Source: Hordeum vulgare subsp. vulgare (taxonomy: Eukaryota; Streptophyta; Magnoliopsida; Poales; Poaceae). Taken from it: DNA of 64,000 nucleotides. Below, one piece after another: positions 10,489 to 22,488 of this stretch (position 1 is its first letter; each line of letters opens with the position of its first letter). The stretch is taken from the NCBI RefSeq assembly GCF_904849725.1, contig NC_058520.1, positions 324,581,186 through 324,645,185 on the forward strand. Direction: 5' to 3'. Below the pieces are notes generated by a model, which saw only the letters and a program-made list of their open reading frames with translations, was not told the DNA's origin and did not search any database. Made by a program: the position numbers and the translations under genes.

Positions 10489-11872
10489 TGTTGGGTTCTA
10501 CCGTAGGTGCATCACATGCAAATTAAAATTTTCCTACACGCAGAACATCCAAGAATATGCTACGAAGATGGATCACAGATTGATACCACCAGACGCGCAG
10601 TGTCGTGGAATGGAATTAGAGTTAGGGTAGCACGTCCGCATGGTCCATATCCTCCTTGTTCTATCTCCCTCGAATAGTCGATTACCGGATCGTCTCCCTC
10701 GAACAGTCGGTCGCCAGATCCCACGTACAGGTTCACCAGAGCAACGCAGGTGCACCACCTCTAACGGTATCCACGCGTGCAGGAGGAACACCATGCGACG
10801 GACTGCTAGGTCCGGATCACACAGTTGACGGCGGCGAGTGAAGATGGATAGGTGCAACACATGCACATCCCTAATGACTGCAACGAATCATCAACTCCAT
10901 AAGAGTGCCGCACCTCCACTATATATAGGTGTCCGATGCGGGCTCAACTGTTGGGCCTCGCATGGACCCTAAAGCCCATGTGTTCCTTCCCTTAACCGCT
11001 CCCCTTAGGTTCTTGTTCACTTGGTCGCGAGTCAGACCATGTACGACTCGGCTAGTCGGTAGCGGCCTCTAGCAAGGCGTGCCGACTCCAAGTCTGCGAT
11101 GAAGCTGATTAGAAGAACCTGTACTTCATACTTCTGTTCCCTTTGCCACACGATATACGTTGTCGCGCTCAAGGCGACATGGTCATCCTTGTTACAACAT
11201 GACCTCTTTCTCGTTCCGGTGAATCTGAACAACATTCGGGTTATTTCATAATCCTCAGCGCATGGCCATGCCTATCCAGGTCAGATCACCCATGGGGCCC
11301 AGAGTATATCTCTCATGGTCGGAGGGGCAAATCCCATCTTGCTCGACCACGTCTCGCAGCATGGGTTTGGACAAGTCCGAAACCTACCTTTGTAACTACC
11401 CAGTCATGGAGTAGCATTTGTCGGCCCAAAGCAAGTCTGTCACCATCCCGAGTACATGCGCCAACTCAGGTCTTACGACATAGAATGTATGTTGTACTAG
11501 AGACTCACAAATGACCTACCGCTTCGTCTGATAGCTGGGTCTGTCCAAGTCAGACCTGATATCGACTCAGATCCTACTATGTCTAATCCGACAAGATCTT
11601 TCTGAGTCCATATTATCCGTGTAGCATCCAATTCTACATGGTTAATGAGACTGAACCATCCACCATATCATATGATTGTCTAGGAGGTTGCGCATCCACA
11701 CAACTCTTTCGACCAGGGACCATTTAGTATAGTCATCATACAATGTATAGTCTCACAAACAAGTCACATACTTGTTAATACACATCATTCATAATGTCCA
11801 AGGACTATCTTTATTCATAAACATATAGGATATATCATCATACATGATTGCCTCTAGGGCATATCTCCAACA
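10489..11872 (-). repeat. 3' LTR of the minus-strand Copia element
   Basis: This 1384 bp LTR has TG...CA ends in reverse complement (starting TGTTGGAGATATG at 11872). Its first 150 bp match 24680-24833, the 5' LTR remnant: shared words include GTATGTGACTTGTTTGTG and AATGATGTGTATT. A minus-strand TATA box (plus-strand TATATATAGG at 10920-10929) marks the promoter. It is shorter than Angela LTRs (about 1.7 kb from memory), so this is probably a related but different family. Confidence 0.8.
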
Positions 11873-11888
11873 GTCTCCCACTTGCACT
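11873..11888 (-). other. Polypurine tract of the minus-strand Copia element
   Basis: The plus strand reads GTCTCCCACTTGCACT; the minus strand is AGTGCAAGTGGGAGAC directly before the LTR start TGTTGG. A GTGGGAGAC-like tract at this place is the usual plus-strand primer site of Angela-type Copia elements. Confidence 0.75.
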
Positions 11889-12408
11889 AGAGTCAATGAA
11901 ATAGACATCGAATGCCCATAGCTCTAACATGCCCCTCATGCTTCGGTTGTGGAAGCGGCTTAGTCAATGGATGTGCGACATTTGCATCCGTGTGAATCTT
12001 GCATAAATTAGTATCACCATTCTGTATGATATTTTGTATTAGGTGATACTTTCGGTCTATGTGCCTAGTATTGTGGTGTTGTCTCGGCTCCTTGGCCTGT
12101 GCAATGGCACCTGAATTATCGCAACAAAGGTCCAATGGATTTGACCAACCCGGGAACACACCAAGATCCTCCAGGAACTTTCAAATCCTAACACCTTCCT
12201 TTGCAGCTTCACATGCCGTAATGTATTCGGCCTTTGTTGTGGAGTCGGCCGCCATATCTTGTTTGGAACTCGTCCAGCTCACTGCTCCTCCTTTCATGAC
12301 ATACACTAATCTAGTTTGTGATCGACAATCATCCCTATCAGTTTGGAAACTAGCATCGGCGTAACCCTTTACGCTGAGCTCCTCCTCACCTCCATAAACT
12401 AGGAACAT
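11889..12408 (-). pseudogene. Copia RNase H domain (C-terminus of pol)
   Basis: Minus-strand frames 12408-12181 and 12159-11893 carry the Copia RNase H signature: VKGYADASFQTDRDD (the D of the usual DADWAG-type site), GGAVSWTSSKQ, STTKAEYITACEAAKE (catalytic E and context) and LCCDNSGAIAQAKEP. The tail has RHIDRKYHLI and the HTDANVAHPLTKPL ending typical of Copia pol. A frameshift or stop separates the two frames near 12160-12180. The domain ends just before the polypurine tract, as in intact elements. It would degrade the RNA strand during reverse transcription. Confidence 0.85.
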
Positions 12409-12518
12409 CTCTTTAGTGGTTTTAGGTACTTCAAGATAGATTTCACCGCTGCCCAGTGACTCTCACCTGGGTCAGCCTGGTATGTGCTTGTTAAGCTTAT
12501 TGCATAGGCAACATCAGG

Positions 12519-13487
12519 TCATGTACATAGCATGGCATACATGATGGATCCTATTGCCGAAGCATAGGGAATTTGACTCATCCGGTTTTGCTCATCAGAA
12601 GTCGTAGGACTCAGAGTCTTGCTTAGCTTTATACCATGTGAGACAGGCAAGAACCCTTTCTTGGCCTCACTCATGTTGAACCTCTTCAACACTTTGTCTA
12701 TGTACGTGCTTTGGCTTAAGCCGATTAGCCTCCCCGATCTATCTCTATAGATCTTGATGTCTAAAATGTACACTGCCTCTCCAAGGTCCTTCATTGCAAA
12801 CTTGCCATTCAATGATTTCTTGACTGAGTTCAGCATTGAAACATCATTTCCGATCAGTAGTATGTCATCCACATACAAGATCAAAAATATTACTGAGCTC
12901 CCACTAGACTTCTTGTATAAACAATAGCCCTCTTCATTCTTGATGAAACCAAGGTCAACAATTACTTCATCAAAACAAACATTCCAACTCCGAGCTGGTT
13001 GCATCAATCCATAAATGTATCTCTTGAGGTTGCATATTTTACCAGTGTTAGTTTGATCGACAAAACCTTTGGGTTGTATCATGTATACATGCTCTTTTAA
13101 ATTCCTTCGAAGGAAACCCATTTTGACATCCATCTGCCATATCTCATAATCAAAATATGCAGCTATAGCTAGTATGATCCTCACAGACTTCAGCGTCGCT
13201 ACCGGTGAGTAGGTATCATCGTAGTCACTTCCTTGAACTTGTCCATAACCTTTAGCGACAAGCCGAGCTTTGTGGATCTGAACATTTCCATCCATATCGG
13301 TTTTCTTCTTAAAGACCCATTTGCAACCAATGGCTTCTACGCCATGTGGCAGATGAACCAAGTCCCAGACTTGATTATCATCCATGGATTTTGAGTCGGA
13401 TGTCATGGCTTGAAGCCATTCCTCGGAATCTGGGCTTACCATCTTTTCCGCATATGTGGCCGGCTCATCGCTTTCTAGCAACAACAT
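12519..13487 (-). pseudogene. Copia reverse transcriptase
   Basis: A 322-residue open frame holds the RVT_2 domain nearly complete. Motifs in order: WLQAMTSDSKSM, GCKWVFKKKTDMDGNV, KARLVAKGYGQ, DYDDTYSPVA, DVKMGFLRRNL (usually DVKTAFLNGNL), GFVDQTNTGKIC, the catalytic LYVDDILLIGND (YVDD at 12864-12875 on the minus strand), FAMKDLGEA, and YIDKVLKRF leading to the primer grip region. Catalytic aspartates are present, so the domain looks unusually well kept, but it is cut off from RNase H and integrase by stops. It lies between integrase and RNase H, the Copia order. Confidence 0.9.
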
Positions 13488-14546
13488 ATATCACACTTCG
13501 TGCAATCTATTCGACCTCCATGGCTCCGGTGCAGACTCCACTATGGGTTCCCTGACCAACTCCGGTATGATCTCATCACGAGCCAAGTCGTCCCCGAGTG
13601 GCTCTCAAATTTCTTCGAGTCGCACCATTCTCCCACTGGCCTCCCGACTGAGAAACTCTTTCGCTAGGAAAACCCCGTTCCAAGCAACAAACACTTTGTT
13701 CTCTTCTCGATTGTAGAAGCTGTATCCCAAGGTTTCCCTCAGATATCGCACGAATATGCATTTATCTCACTTGGGTGTAAGCTTGTCTGACATGAGTCGC
13801 TTGACAAATGCTTCACAACCCGCAATATTTTAAAAAGACAAACTATGACTCTTCCCGGTCAACATCTCATATGGTGTCTTGTCTACAGATTTTGATGGTA
13901 CCCTGTTAAGTGTGAAAGCTGCAGTTTCTAGAGCGTATCCCCAGAATGACAAGGGTAAATCCAATTTGCTCATCATCGATCAGACCATGTCCAACAAGGT
14001 TCAATTTCTCCATTCTGACATGCCGTTTCTGTGTGGTGTACCCGGAGGTGTGAGCTGATGTACTACACCTCGGCTTTTTGGATGATCATCAAACTCATAG
14101 CTCATATACTCACGTGCCCGATCTGATCGTAGAAGCTTTATAGTCTTGCCGAGCTGATTTTCAACCTCGTTCTCAAACTCTTTGAACATTTCAAAAGTGT
14201 GTGACTTGTGCCTCATCAAATAGATATATCCATATCTACTCAAGTCATGTGTAAAAGGCACGAAGTACTGATAGCCAGATGTAGCCGTTGTGCTCATTGG
14301 ACCACACACATCACTATGCATAAGCTCCAACAGCTCATACGCCCTTCCGCAACTCTTTGCAAAAGGATACTTAGCCATCCTGCCTAGCAAGCATGATTCA
14401 CATATCTCGAATGACCCAAAGTTGGACGAAGTTAGGAGTCCATCATCATGGAGCTTCTTCATGCGTTTTAGACTAACGTGTCCAAGCCAGCAATGCGAGA
14501 AGTATGTCGGATTTATATCATTAGGCTTATGCCTCTTGACATTCAC
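13488..14546 (-). pseudogene. Copia integrase with broken C-terminal half
   Basis: The minus-strand frame 14546-14001 has the pre-integrase zinc module (HCWLGHVSLKRMKKL ... CESCLLGRM) and the catalytic core: MHSDVCGPM (first D), LLRSDRAREYMS (second D, usually SDRGGEYLS) and PHRNGMSEWRN (catalytic E, usually NGVSERRN). The continuation toward 13500 is out of frame but still reads LPLSFWGYALETAAF and other conserved integrase C-terminal words. The remainder to 13488 is the linker to RT, with stops. The enzyme would insert element cDNA with a 5-bp stagger, matching the ATGAG duplication. Confidence 0.85.
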
Positions 14547-14684
14547 GTTATAGACTGGTTATGTTTCTAGGTTCAAAATAAATTGCCCATCTACAATGGG
14601 TGCATAGCCGTGCAAGATTCCATTCAAATAAAATGAACAACCATTGTCCTTTAAATTGAATTCATAACCCTGACTCATCAAGCA

Positions 14685-15092
14685 TCAGGAAGAAATGATG
14701 TTCCGACTAAATGCATGAATGTAATAACAATGATTCAATTCCAAAATAAATCCAGAAGCAAGCTGGAGTTGCATTGTGCCGACCTCCAACCCATCAACTC
14801 TTGCTTTGTTGCTGACTCTGATGTGAATCTCCCCTTGTGCCACATGCCTAGTTCTTACCAGCCCATGCATCGGGTTGCAAATATGAACAACCGATCCGGT
14901 ATCAAATACCCAAGAGCTACTAGGTATGTCAGCAAGGTAAATTTCTATAACATATGTAACAAGTGTACCTTTGCCTGAAGAAGCATCTCCGGCTTTCTTG
15001 CCATGCTCAGCAAGCGACTTCCTACAGTTCCTCTTCGAGTGACCAGCTTCCTTGTAATGAAAGCAAATGGTCTTGGAGTTCGGTCCGGACAT
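14685..15092 (-). pseudogene. Copia nucleocapsid zinc knuckle and protease
   Basis: The 135-residue frame starts in the zinc knuckle CFHYKEAGHSKRNC; the second cysteine is a tyrosine, as in Sire1. The aspartic protease follows with SSSWVFDTGSVVHICN, keeping the catalytic DTG triad, then GEIHIRVSNKARVDGLEVG and a typical LNHCYYIHAFSRNIIS flap and end. The frame stops at 14685 and the stretch to 14547 is the degenerate protease-integrase linker. Confidence 0.85.
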
Positions 15093-15144
15093 CGGCTCAG
15101 CGATGGAGAAAACCTTCTCCGTTCCCTTTGCCTTACCCTTTTTC

Positions 15145-15807
15145 TTAGACCAACTCTTCTTGAACTATGCTGAGTTCTGCACCATCAACACTTGATGTGT
15201 CCTTTCTTAATATCCTGCTCCGCCACCTTGAACATCCCATGCAATTTAGTGAGCTTCTTATCCATGCCACGAATATGACAGTTCGATATGAATGTCCCAA
15301 AGCTAGCTGGCGGAGAACCCAGAACTGCATCAGTAGCCAGCTCATCCGAGAGCGGGAAGCCCAAATGATCCAAAGTTTGCACGTATCCAATCATCTTGAT
15401 CACATGCAGGCTCAGTGGATCACCTTCCTCCCGCTTACAATCCATCAAGGATCACCAGACGTTGAACCTTTTGGTCCTAACCTGCACGTGAAACATGCTC
15501 TTGAGACTCTCGATCATATCGAAAGCCGCAATGTCATGGAAATGCCGTTGCAAATCGGGCTCCATACAAGCCACCATGAGGTAGCTAATCTTGTTCGATT
15601 CATGAATGAGTTTATGGTAGGCATTCTTGGTGGTGGCATTAGCATTATCAGCAGGTACCTCTGGAAGTGGATCCTATAGAACATGTTCCCTTTTATCGCA
15701 CTTGAGAAAATTCTCAGATTTCTATACCAGGTGGTAAAGTATGTTCCATTCACTTTATCCTTTTCTAGAATTGATTTCAATGCAAAGTTTTGAGCAGGTG
15801 GTGCCAT
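15145..15807 (-). pseudogene. Copia gag
   Basis: The start codon is at 15807-15805, opening MAPPAQNFALKSILEKDKVNG, the usual N-terminus of Angela-like gag. Frames then change several times (15831-15514, 15448-15185 and 15390-15145): the UBN2-type capsid part reads LSLHVIKMIGYVQTLDHLGF, LSDELATDAVLGSPPASFG and GMDKKLTKLHGMFKVAE. At least two frameshifts are needed to connect them. The C-terminal end runs into the zinc knuckle and protease frame at 15092. Confidence 0.8.
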
Positions 15808-16291
15808 TGATCTACAACAGAAAATATGCAATCACTAAGCAATGTGTTTATGTAGAGTAATTCATCCCTTAAATATAACTACTCCCACTGAAGTCGGCAT
15901 CCCTCCGCAAACTCTCAATGATTCAGGATCCGTCTAGCACGAGCGAATAGTGAGCTTTTGCATCACTGCTAGCCAACTTGCCTATTCAGTAAGCAACACC
16001 TTGCTAATCGTATCTCTATACGACTCATGTCTGTTGGGTAGGTATCTTATACTCCGGCTCTCCAGGCATGTCCGTGTCCGACACGAACCCTCCAGTTCAA
16101 GGACACCTAGTAGCAACTCAATTTCATGAACCCACCACTATACGTACTTGACGTGCGAAGGTGCAACATCCGAAATGGCAATGTACTTGATATTAACGAG
16201 GGACCTTTCTACACTAAAACATGCATAGAAAACAACAAGCAATATCAATCAATCACATATAAACATAAATATGTGAAATAGTATGGCTCCT
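15808..16291 (-). other. Leader (5' untranslated region) of the minus-strand Copia element
   Basis: This stretch lies upstream of the gag start on the minus strand and holds no ORF of note. No sequence complementary to a methionine tRNA is visible before 16292, so the Athila-type element inserted inside the leader and the true PBS was lost with the deleted 5' LTR. The last five bases, CTCCT (16287-16291), would be the left TSD copy of Athila A; the right copy is not found. Confidence 0.6.
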
Positions 16292-17858
16292 TGATACGTG
16301 TCCAACGTATCTATAATTTTTATTGTTCCATGCTATTATATTATCTGTTTTGGATGTTTTATATGCATTAATATGATATTGTATATTATTTTTGGGACTA
16401 ACCTATTAATCTAGAGCCTAGTGGCAGTTTATGTCTTTTTTCATGTTTTTGAGTATAGCAGATAAGGAATATTAAACAGAGTCTAGACGGAATAAAATCT
16501 ATGGAATAATTATTCTTGGACCAGAAGGCATCTTCCAGACTTGGAGAAGGGGGCAGGAGACCTGCCGGGAGACGACAAGCCTGCAGGGCGCGCCCCCTGG
16601 CTTGTGCCCCCCTGTATCTCCCCTAACCCTAATCCTTGGCCTATAAATTCCCAAATATTCCCCCATTACCTAAGAGAGCCACAAAAATACTTTTCTGACG
16701 CCGAGAGCCTTTGTTCCCGTGAGATCCAAACTAGGAGCCTTTTTCGGTAATTTGCCAGAGAGGGAATTGATCATGAAGGGCATCTACATAAACTCCATTG
16801 CCCATCTGATGATGGTGAGTAGTTCACCACAAACCTACGGGTCTATAACTAGTAGTTAGATGTCTTCTCTCTCTCTTTGTTCTTCAATACCATGTACTTC
16901 ATGATCTTGATGGAGATCTATCCGATGTAATACTCTTTTGCGGTGTGTTTGTCAAGATCTGATGAATTGTGGGTTTATTTTCATATTATCTATGAATATT
17001 ATTTGTATCTTCTCTGAATTCTTATATGCACGATTTCATATCTTAGCAAGTCTCTTCGAGTTATTGGTTTGGTTTGGCCAACTAGATTGGTAATTCTTGC
17101 AATGGGAGAAGTGCTTAGTTTTGGGTTCAATCTTGCGGTATCCTCACCTAGTGACAAAGTAGGGGTAGCGAGGCACGTATTGCATTGTTTCCATCGAGGA
17201 TAAAAAGTTGGGGTTTTCATCATATTGCTTGAGTTTATCCCGCTACATCATGTCATCTTACTTAATGCGTTACTCTGTTCTTCATGAACTTAATAATCTA
17301 GATGCAGGCATGAGTCGGTCAATGTGTGGAGTAATAGTAGTAGATGCAGATTCATTTCGATCTACTTGACACGAACGTGATGCCTATATGCATAAACATT
17401 GCCTTGGATATCTTCATAATTATTCGATTTCTATCAATTGCTCGACAGTAATTTGTTCACACACCGTATTATTTTCCTTCATGAGAGAAGCCTCTAGTGA
17501 AACCTATGCCCCCCGGGTCTATTTTCCATATTATACTTTCAGATCTATACATACAAAATACCAAATATATCTTGCGGCAATTTATTTACTTTTGTTTTAC
17601 TTTTAGTTCTAGCAATCTTTTTTATCTATCTCTATCACATCTCATTCTTGCAAATAACTTTGAAGGGATTGACAACCCCTTTTTAGCGTTGGGTTTAAGT
17701 GTTTGATTGTTTGTGTAGGTACTACGATTGGGGACTTGCTTGTTCCTCCTACTCGATTGATACCTTGGTTCTCAACAAACTGAGGGAAATACTTATCTAC
17801 TTCATTGCATCACTCTTTCCTCATCAAGGGAAAACCAATGCAAGCTCAAGAGGTAGCA
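16292..17858 (+). repeat. 5' LTR of Athila A
   Basis: This 1567 bp LTR starts TGATACGTGTCCAACGTATC and ends CTCAAGAGGTAGCA. It aligns with 21586-22488 throughout that remnant (TTGTTCCATGCTATTATATTAT, GGAGAAGGGGGCAGGAGAC-like, GAGAGGGAATTGATCA). The core promoter TATAAAT is at 16642-16648. Confidence 0.85.
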
Positions 17859-17869
17859 AGAAGTATTTC

Positions 17870-17889
17870 TGGCGCTGTTGCCGGGGAGG
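17870..17889 (+). other. Primer binding site of Athila A (Asp-tRNA type)
   Basis: TGGCGCTGTTGCCGGGGAGG lies 11 bases after the LTR end. The consensus TGGCGCCGTTGCCGGGGA is the aspartate tRNA primer site used by Athila-lineage Gypsy elements; one position differs. Confidence 0.8.
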
Positions 17890-18093
17890 ATATATAGCAA
17901 GATCAAGCTTACCAAGTACCCATCACAAACTCATCTCTTGCATTTACTTTATTTTCCATTTCCCCCTCGTTTTCCCCTCCCCCACTTCTAAAAGAATTTT
18001 CAGAAAATACCAAAAAGATTTCCTTTTCATTCACCCTTCTTTCGTTCATCTTTTAGTTTGATTGCTGGTCTGCTTGATATATTCGTTGCCACT

Positions 18094-18918
18094 ATGTCTG
18101 AATGTGGGGATGTTTACATTGAAAAGGATAGTAATAATCTTGGAGTGAATTCTCATGGAGTACCTACTATGAATCATACAAAAAGATTCCACATAGGTAG
18201 CAACAATATTATTAGAAAATGTGTTATTCAAGATTTCTTTACCTGTGCTTGTACGCTACCTACTTTAGCAGGGCTATCCTCATTAAAACTATTAGTCTTG
18301 GGGACGCCATAACAGTACTAATAATTGAACTAGACAGGCAATTTTTTCATATGCATCCTTGCATACAAAGGATTTTTCTTGAGTTCTCTAATATTCAGCT
18401 TGCTTCAGTTAAGCATGCCTCCACTATATTTCTAGGCCATGAGTTTAGATTCATCATGAAAGAGGCTAGTGAAAGTTTTTCTCATTATAAAATTAATGAT
18501 GGATGTCCCCTGAGAGAGGAGATCCTTTTTAATCAAGAAGAAATAATGAGATTGCACTCTCTGGATTATGTTGCTTATAACAAAAAAAATGAGAAAAAGG
18601 GTTCCTATTGAGGATCTGGTTGATAAGATTTCTGAACTCAATGATGATTTTGCTATACAAAATAATGTATTAGGGTTCATACTAAGAGATATACTTATGA
18701 CCTTCCACCAAAGGGAAGCTTACAATGATGAATTGATTATACACTATAGAGGGCCGAAGGAGGAACCTATTCCTCCCGCACTTGATCTTAAGGATCCTTA
18801 TCCTATTAAATTTAGCCCTTTTGATTATTTTTTTTTGCCACAAATGAAACTTGCTGCAAAAATAAGCGCGTATGAGATGAGCATTGATGATCTCCCTTAT
18901 TATTATGACAATACCTAG
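18094..18918 (+). pseudogene. Short gag-like or unknown ORF of the non-autonomous Athila element
   Basis: Starting at ATG 18094 (MSECGDVYIEK), three plus-strand frames (to 18312, 18219-18611 and 18568-18918) join through two frameshifts into a protein of about 270 residues. Visible words are RFHIGSNNIIRKCVIQDFF, FIMKEASESFSHYKIND, EILFNQEEIMRLHSLDYV and EDLVDKISELNDDFAIQNN, then a proline-rich end with PKEEPIPPALDLKDPYPIKF. There is no zinc knuckle, protease or polymerase motif. Its place right after the PBS and leader is that of gag, and I recall similar small ORFs in pol-less Triticeae Athila relatives, but no function can be assigned. Confidence 0.5.
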
Positions 18919-21570
18919 ATCTACTGCATTATGCCTAGCTAGGGGCGTTAAACAAGAGCGCTTGTTGAGAGACAACCCAATTTTATTTTTATGTTTTTGT
19001 TCTTGCTTCTGTTTTTGCGTGCTTAACACATTATTACTTCTGTAATAATTGTGTTTTCATGTTTTAGTTAGTGTTTGAGCTAAGTAAGACCCTTGGGATG
19101 GTCTACGGTGTTTGCAAGTTGATTTTGCTGAAAAACATAAACTTTCACTCTCAGTCTAGGAATTTTGTAAATTCACTGGAACATGATTTTGATCTGATTT
19201 TTTACACAAGATTTAATTAAAAATTACCCTGATTTTTCTATTTTTTCAGAAATATTGGAGTTACATAAGTATTCGAAGTAAACATATTGCTACAGACTGG
19301 TCTGTTTTTGAAAGATTCTGTTTTCTTTGTGTTGTTTGCTTATTTTGATGAATCTATGGGTTGTATCGGGGGGGGGGGGGATGAACCATGGAGAAGTTGG
19401 AATACATTAAATATTAAACCAATATAAATAAATAATGAGTTCACAACAGTACCTAAAGTGGTGATTTTTTTTCTTATACTAACGAATGTCATGAGTTTTC
19501 TGTTGAGTTTTGTGTTGTGAAGTTTTCAAGTTTTGGCTAAAGATTTGATGGACTATGGAATAAGGAGTGGCAAGAGCCTAAGATTGGGGATGCCTAAGGA
19601 ACCCCAAGCCATATTCAAGGATACCAAAGAGCCTAAGCTTGGGGATGCCCCAGAAGGCATCCCCTCTTTCATCTTCAATCCATCGGTAAATTTACTTGAG
19701 GCTATATTTTTATTCACCCCATGATATGTGTTTTGCTTGGAGCGTTTGGTATGATATGAGTATTTAATTTTTAGTTTGCCACAGTCTTCCTTGCTGCACA
19801 CATCTTTTGAGAGAGATACGCTGAATCATGAATTTATTATAATACTCTATGTGCTTCACTTATATCTTTTGAGCTAGGCAATGTTGCTCTAGTGCTTCAC
19901 TTATATCTTTTAGAGCACGGCGATGTTTTATTTTATAGAAGTTATTAAACTCTCGTACCTCACCTATATTATTTTGAGAGCTCTTTAAACTGCATGGTAA
20001 TTGGTTTAGGTTACGAATTTAGTCCTAATATAATGGGCATCCAAGAGGAATATAATAAAAACTTGCATATTAAGTGCATTGAATATGATGAGAAGTTTGA
20101 TTCCTTGCATATAGTTTTGAGATATGCAGATGGTAATATGAGAGCCATGCTAGTAAGTAATTGTGAATTGGAAGAAATACTTGTGTTAAAGCTTGTGATT
20201 CCCGTAGCATGCACGTATGGTGAACCGTTATGTGATGAAATCGGAGCATGATTTGTTTAATGATTGTCAACCTTTGTGTGGAGGTCGGGATTGCGTGCTG
20301 GTTAACTCCTACTAACCCTTGCCCTAGGAGCATGCGTCTAATACTTTGCTTCGATAACTAATAGGCTTTTGCAATAAGTATGTGAGTTGTTTATGACTAA
20401 TGTTGAGTTCATGGATTATACACACTCTCACCCTTCCACCTTTGCTAGCCTCTCTAGTACGACGCAATTTTTGCGGTACATTAAACCCACCTTCCCCAAA
20501 ACAGCCACCATATATTTTCCTCAAAACAACCACCATATCTACCTATTATGACATTTTCATATCCATTCCGAGATATATTGCCATGCAACACCACCGTCCC
20601 GTTTTTTATGCACGCACTATCACTTCCATATTGCTTATAGAGTCATATTTTGTTCTAGATATCGAGTTGTAATCTTGGAGTTGTAAGTAAATAAAAGTGT
20701 GATTATTTGCATTATTATGTGAGATAAGGATGATGCAAGCTATGATTCCCTCACAAATTGGGATGAGTCGCCGGACTTTACAAAAAATAAAAGAGGCCAA
20801 CGAAGCCCATAAAAAAATAAAAGAGGCCACATATGCCTACCAAAAAAGGACAAAAACAGAAAAAATGAGAGAAAGAGAGAAGGGACAATGCTACTATATT
20901 TTTCCACACTTGTGCTTCAATGTAGCACCATGTTCTTCATAGAGAGTCTCCTATTTTGTCACTTTCATATAACTAGTGGAATTTCATCTTTTGCACAACC
21001 ACTTAGTTTTATTTTTGAGCTTTCATACACTTATAGCTCTAGTGCATTTGTTGCATGGCAATCCCTACTCACTCATATTGATATCTATTGATGGGCATCT
21101 CCATAGCCCGTTGATACGCGTTGTTGATGTGAGACTATCTTCTCCTCCTTTTTTTGCAACCTCCACCATATTCTATTTCACCTATAGTGCTATATCCACG
21201 GCTCACGCTCATGAATTGCGTGAGAGTTGAAAAGGTTTGAAAACATAAAAAGTGTGAAACAATTGCTTGATTTTCATCGGGGTTGTGGATGATTTAGATA
21301 CTTTGTGTGGGGAAGATGGAGCATATCCAGACCATATGATTTTGTAGGGATAACTTTCTAAGACCATGTTATTTCGAAAGGAAGCAATTTCCTTGTTAGT
21401 ATGCTTGAAGTATTATTGTTTTTATGTCAATATTAGACTTTTGTTTTGAATCTTATGGATCTGAATATTCATGCCACAAGAAACAAAATTACATGGATAA
21501 ATATGTTAGTAGCATTCCACATCAAAAATTCTGTTTTTATCATTTACCTACTTGAGGACGAGAAGGAATT
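18919..21570 (+). other. Non-coding internal region of Athila A
   Basis: No convincing gene. The ORF is followed by GCTAGGGGCGTTAAAC and a TTGTTGAGAGACAACCCAA-like hairpin word often seen after Athila ORFs in wheat (memory). A run of twelve or more G lies near 19368. From 19845 to 19990 a roughly 50-bp unit (CTTCACTTATATCTTTTGAG ... CAATGTTGCTCT) is repeated about three times imperfectly. Short AT-rich ORFs at 19994-20251 and 20400-20672 have no domain signature. Confidence 0.6.
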
Positions 21571-21585
21571 AAGCTTGGGGATGCT
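21571..21585 (+). other. Polypurine tract of Athila A
   Basis: AAGCTTGGGGATGCT lies directly before the 3' LTR start TGATACGTCTCGAGC at 21586. This AAGCTTGGGGATGC form is shared by Triticeae Athila-type elements. Confidence 0.7.
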
Positions 21586-22488
21586 TGATACGTCTCGAGC
21601 GTATCTATAATTTTGATTGTTCCATGCTATTATATTATTTGTTTTGGATGTTTTATATGCATTAATATGCTATTTTATATTATTTTTGGGACTAACCTAT
21701 TAATCTAGAGCCTAGTGCCAGTTTCTGTTTTCCCATGTTTTTGAGTATTGCTGATAAGGAATATTAAATGGAGTCCAAATGGAATAAAATCTCCAGAATA
21801 ATTTTTCTTCGACCAGAAGATATCTGCCAAACTTGGAGAAGGCGGCAAGAGACATGCCGGGAGACGACAAGCCTGCAGGGCGCGCCCTATGGGGGGCTGC
21901 GCCCCTTGGCTTGTGCCCCCCCTACAGCTCTCCTAACCCTAATCCTTGGCCTATAAATGCCCAAATATTCCCCCATTACCTAAGAGAGCCAAAAAAATAC
22001 TTTTCCGCCATTGAGAGCCTCTGTTCCCGTGAGAACCAATCTGGGAGCCATTTCCGGTAATCTTCCGGAGAGGGAATTGATCACAATGGGCATCTACATC
22101 GACTTCATTGCCCCTCCAATGATGCGTGAGTAGTTCACCACAGACCTACGGGTCCATAGATAGTAGCTAGATGGCTTCTTCTCTCTCTTTGTTCTTCAAT
22201 ACCATGTTCTTCATGATCTTCATGGAGATCTATCCGATGTAATACTCTTTTGCGGTGTGTTTGTCGCGATCCGATGAATTGTGGGTTTATGTTCAGATTA
22301 TCCATGAATATTATTTGAATCTTCTCTGAATTCTTATATGCATGATTTCATATCTTAGCAAGTCTCTTCGAGTTATTGGTTTGGTTTGGCCAACTAGATT
22401 GGTAATTCTTGCAATGGGAGAAGTGCTTAGTGTTGGATTCAATTTTGCGGTGTCCTCACCCAGTGAAAAATAAGGGGTAGCGAGGCAC
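21586..22488 (+). repeat. Truncated 3' LTR of Athila A
   Basis: The first 903 bp of the LTR match 16292-17190. The LTR stops at GAGGCAC where the Athila B LTR starts at 22489, and the missing last 660 bp are not found to the right. The insertion of B was therefore followed by, or coupled with, a deletion. Confidence 0.8.

Larger units (their letters stand above)
16292..22488 (+). mobile_element. Athila A: non-autonomous Athila-type Gypsy element, 3' LTR truncated by Athila B
   Basis: It has a 5' LTR (16292-17858), an Asp-tRNA-type PBS (17870), a short degenerate ORF, a long non-coding middle, a polypurine tract (21571-21585) and a 3' LTR of which 903 bp remain (21586-22488). The internal region is only 3.7 kb and shows no protease, RT or integrase. 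LTR start, PBS type and tract AAGCTTGGGGATGC fit the Triticeae Athila group (Sabrina, WHAM, BAGY-2 and relatives, from memory). The 3' LTR breaks at GCGAGGCAC, where Athila B starts. Confidence 0.8.

Noticed and set aside
17870..17889. tRNA-like sequence
   Set aside because: It is the 18-20 base primer binding site complementary to a tRNA end; no cloverleaf or tRNA gene surrounds it here or at the other PBS positions.
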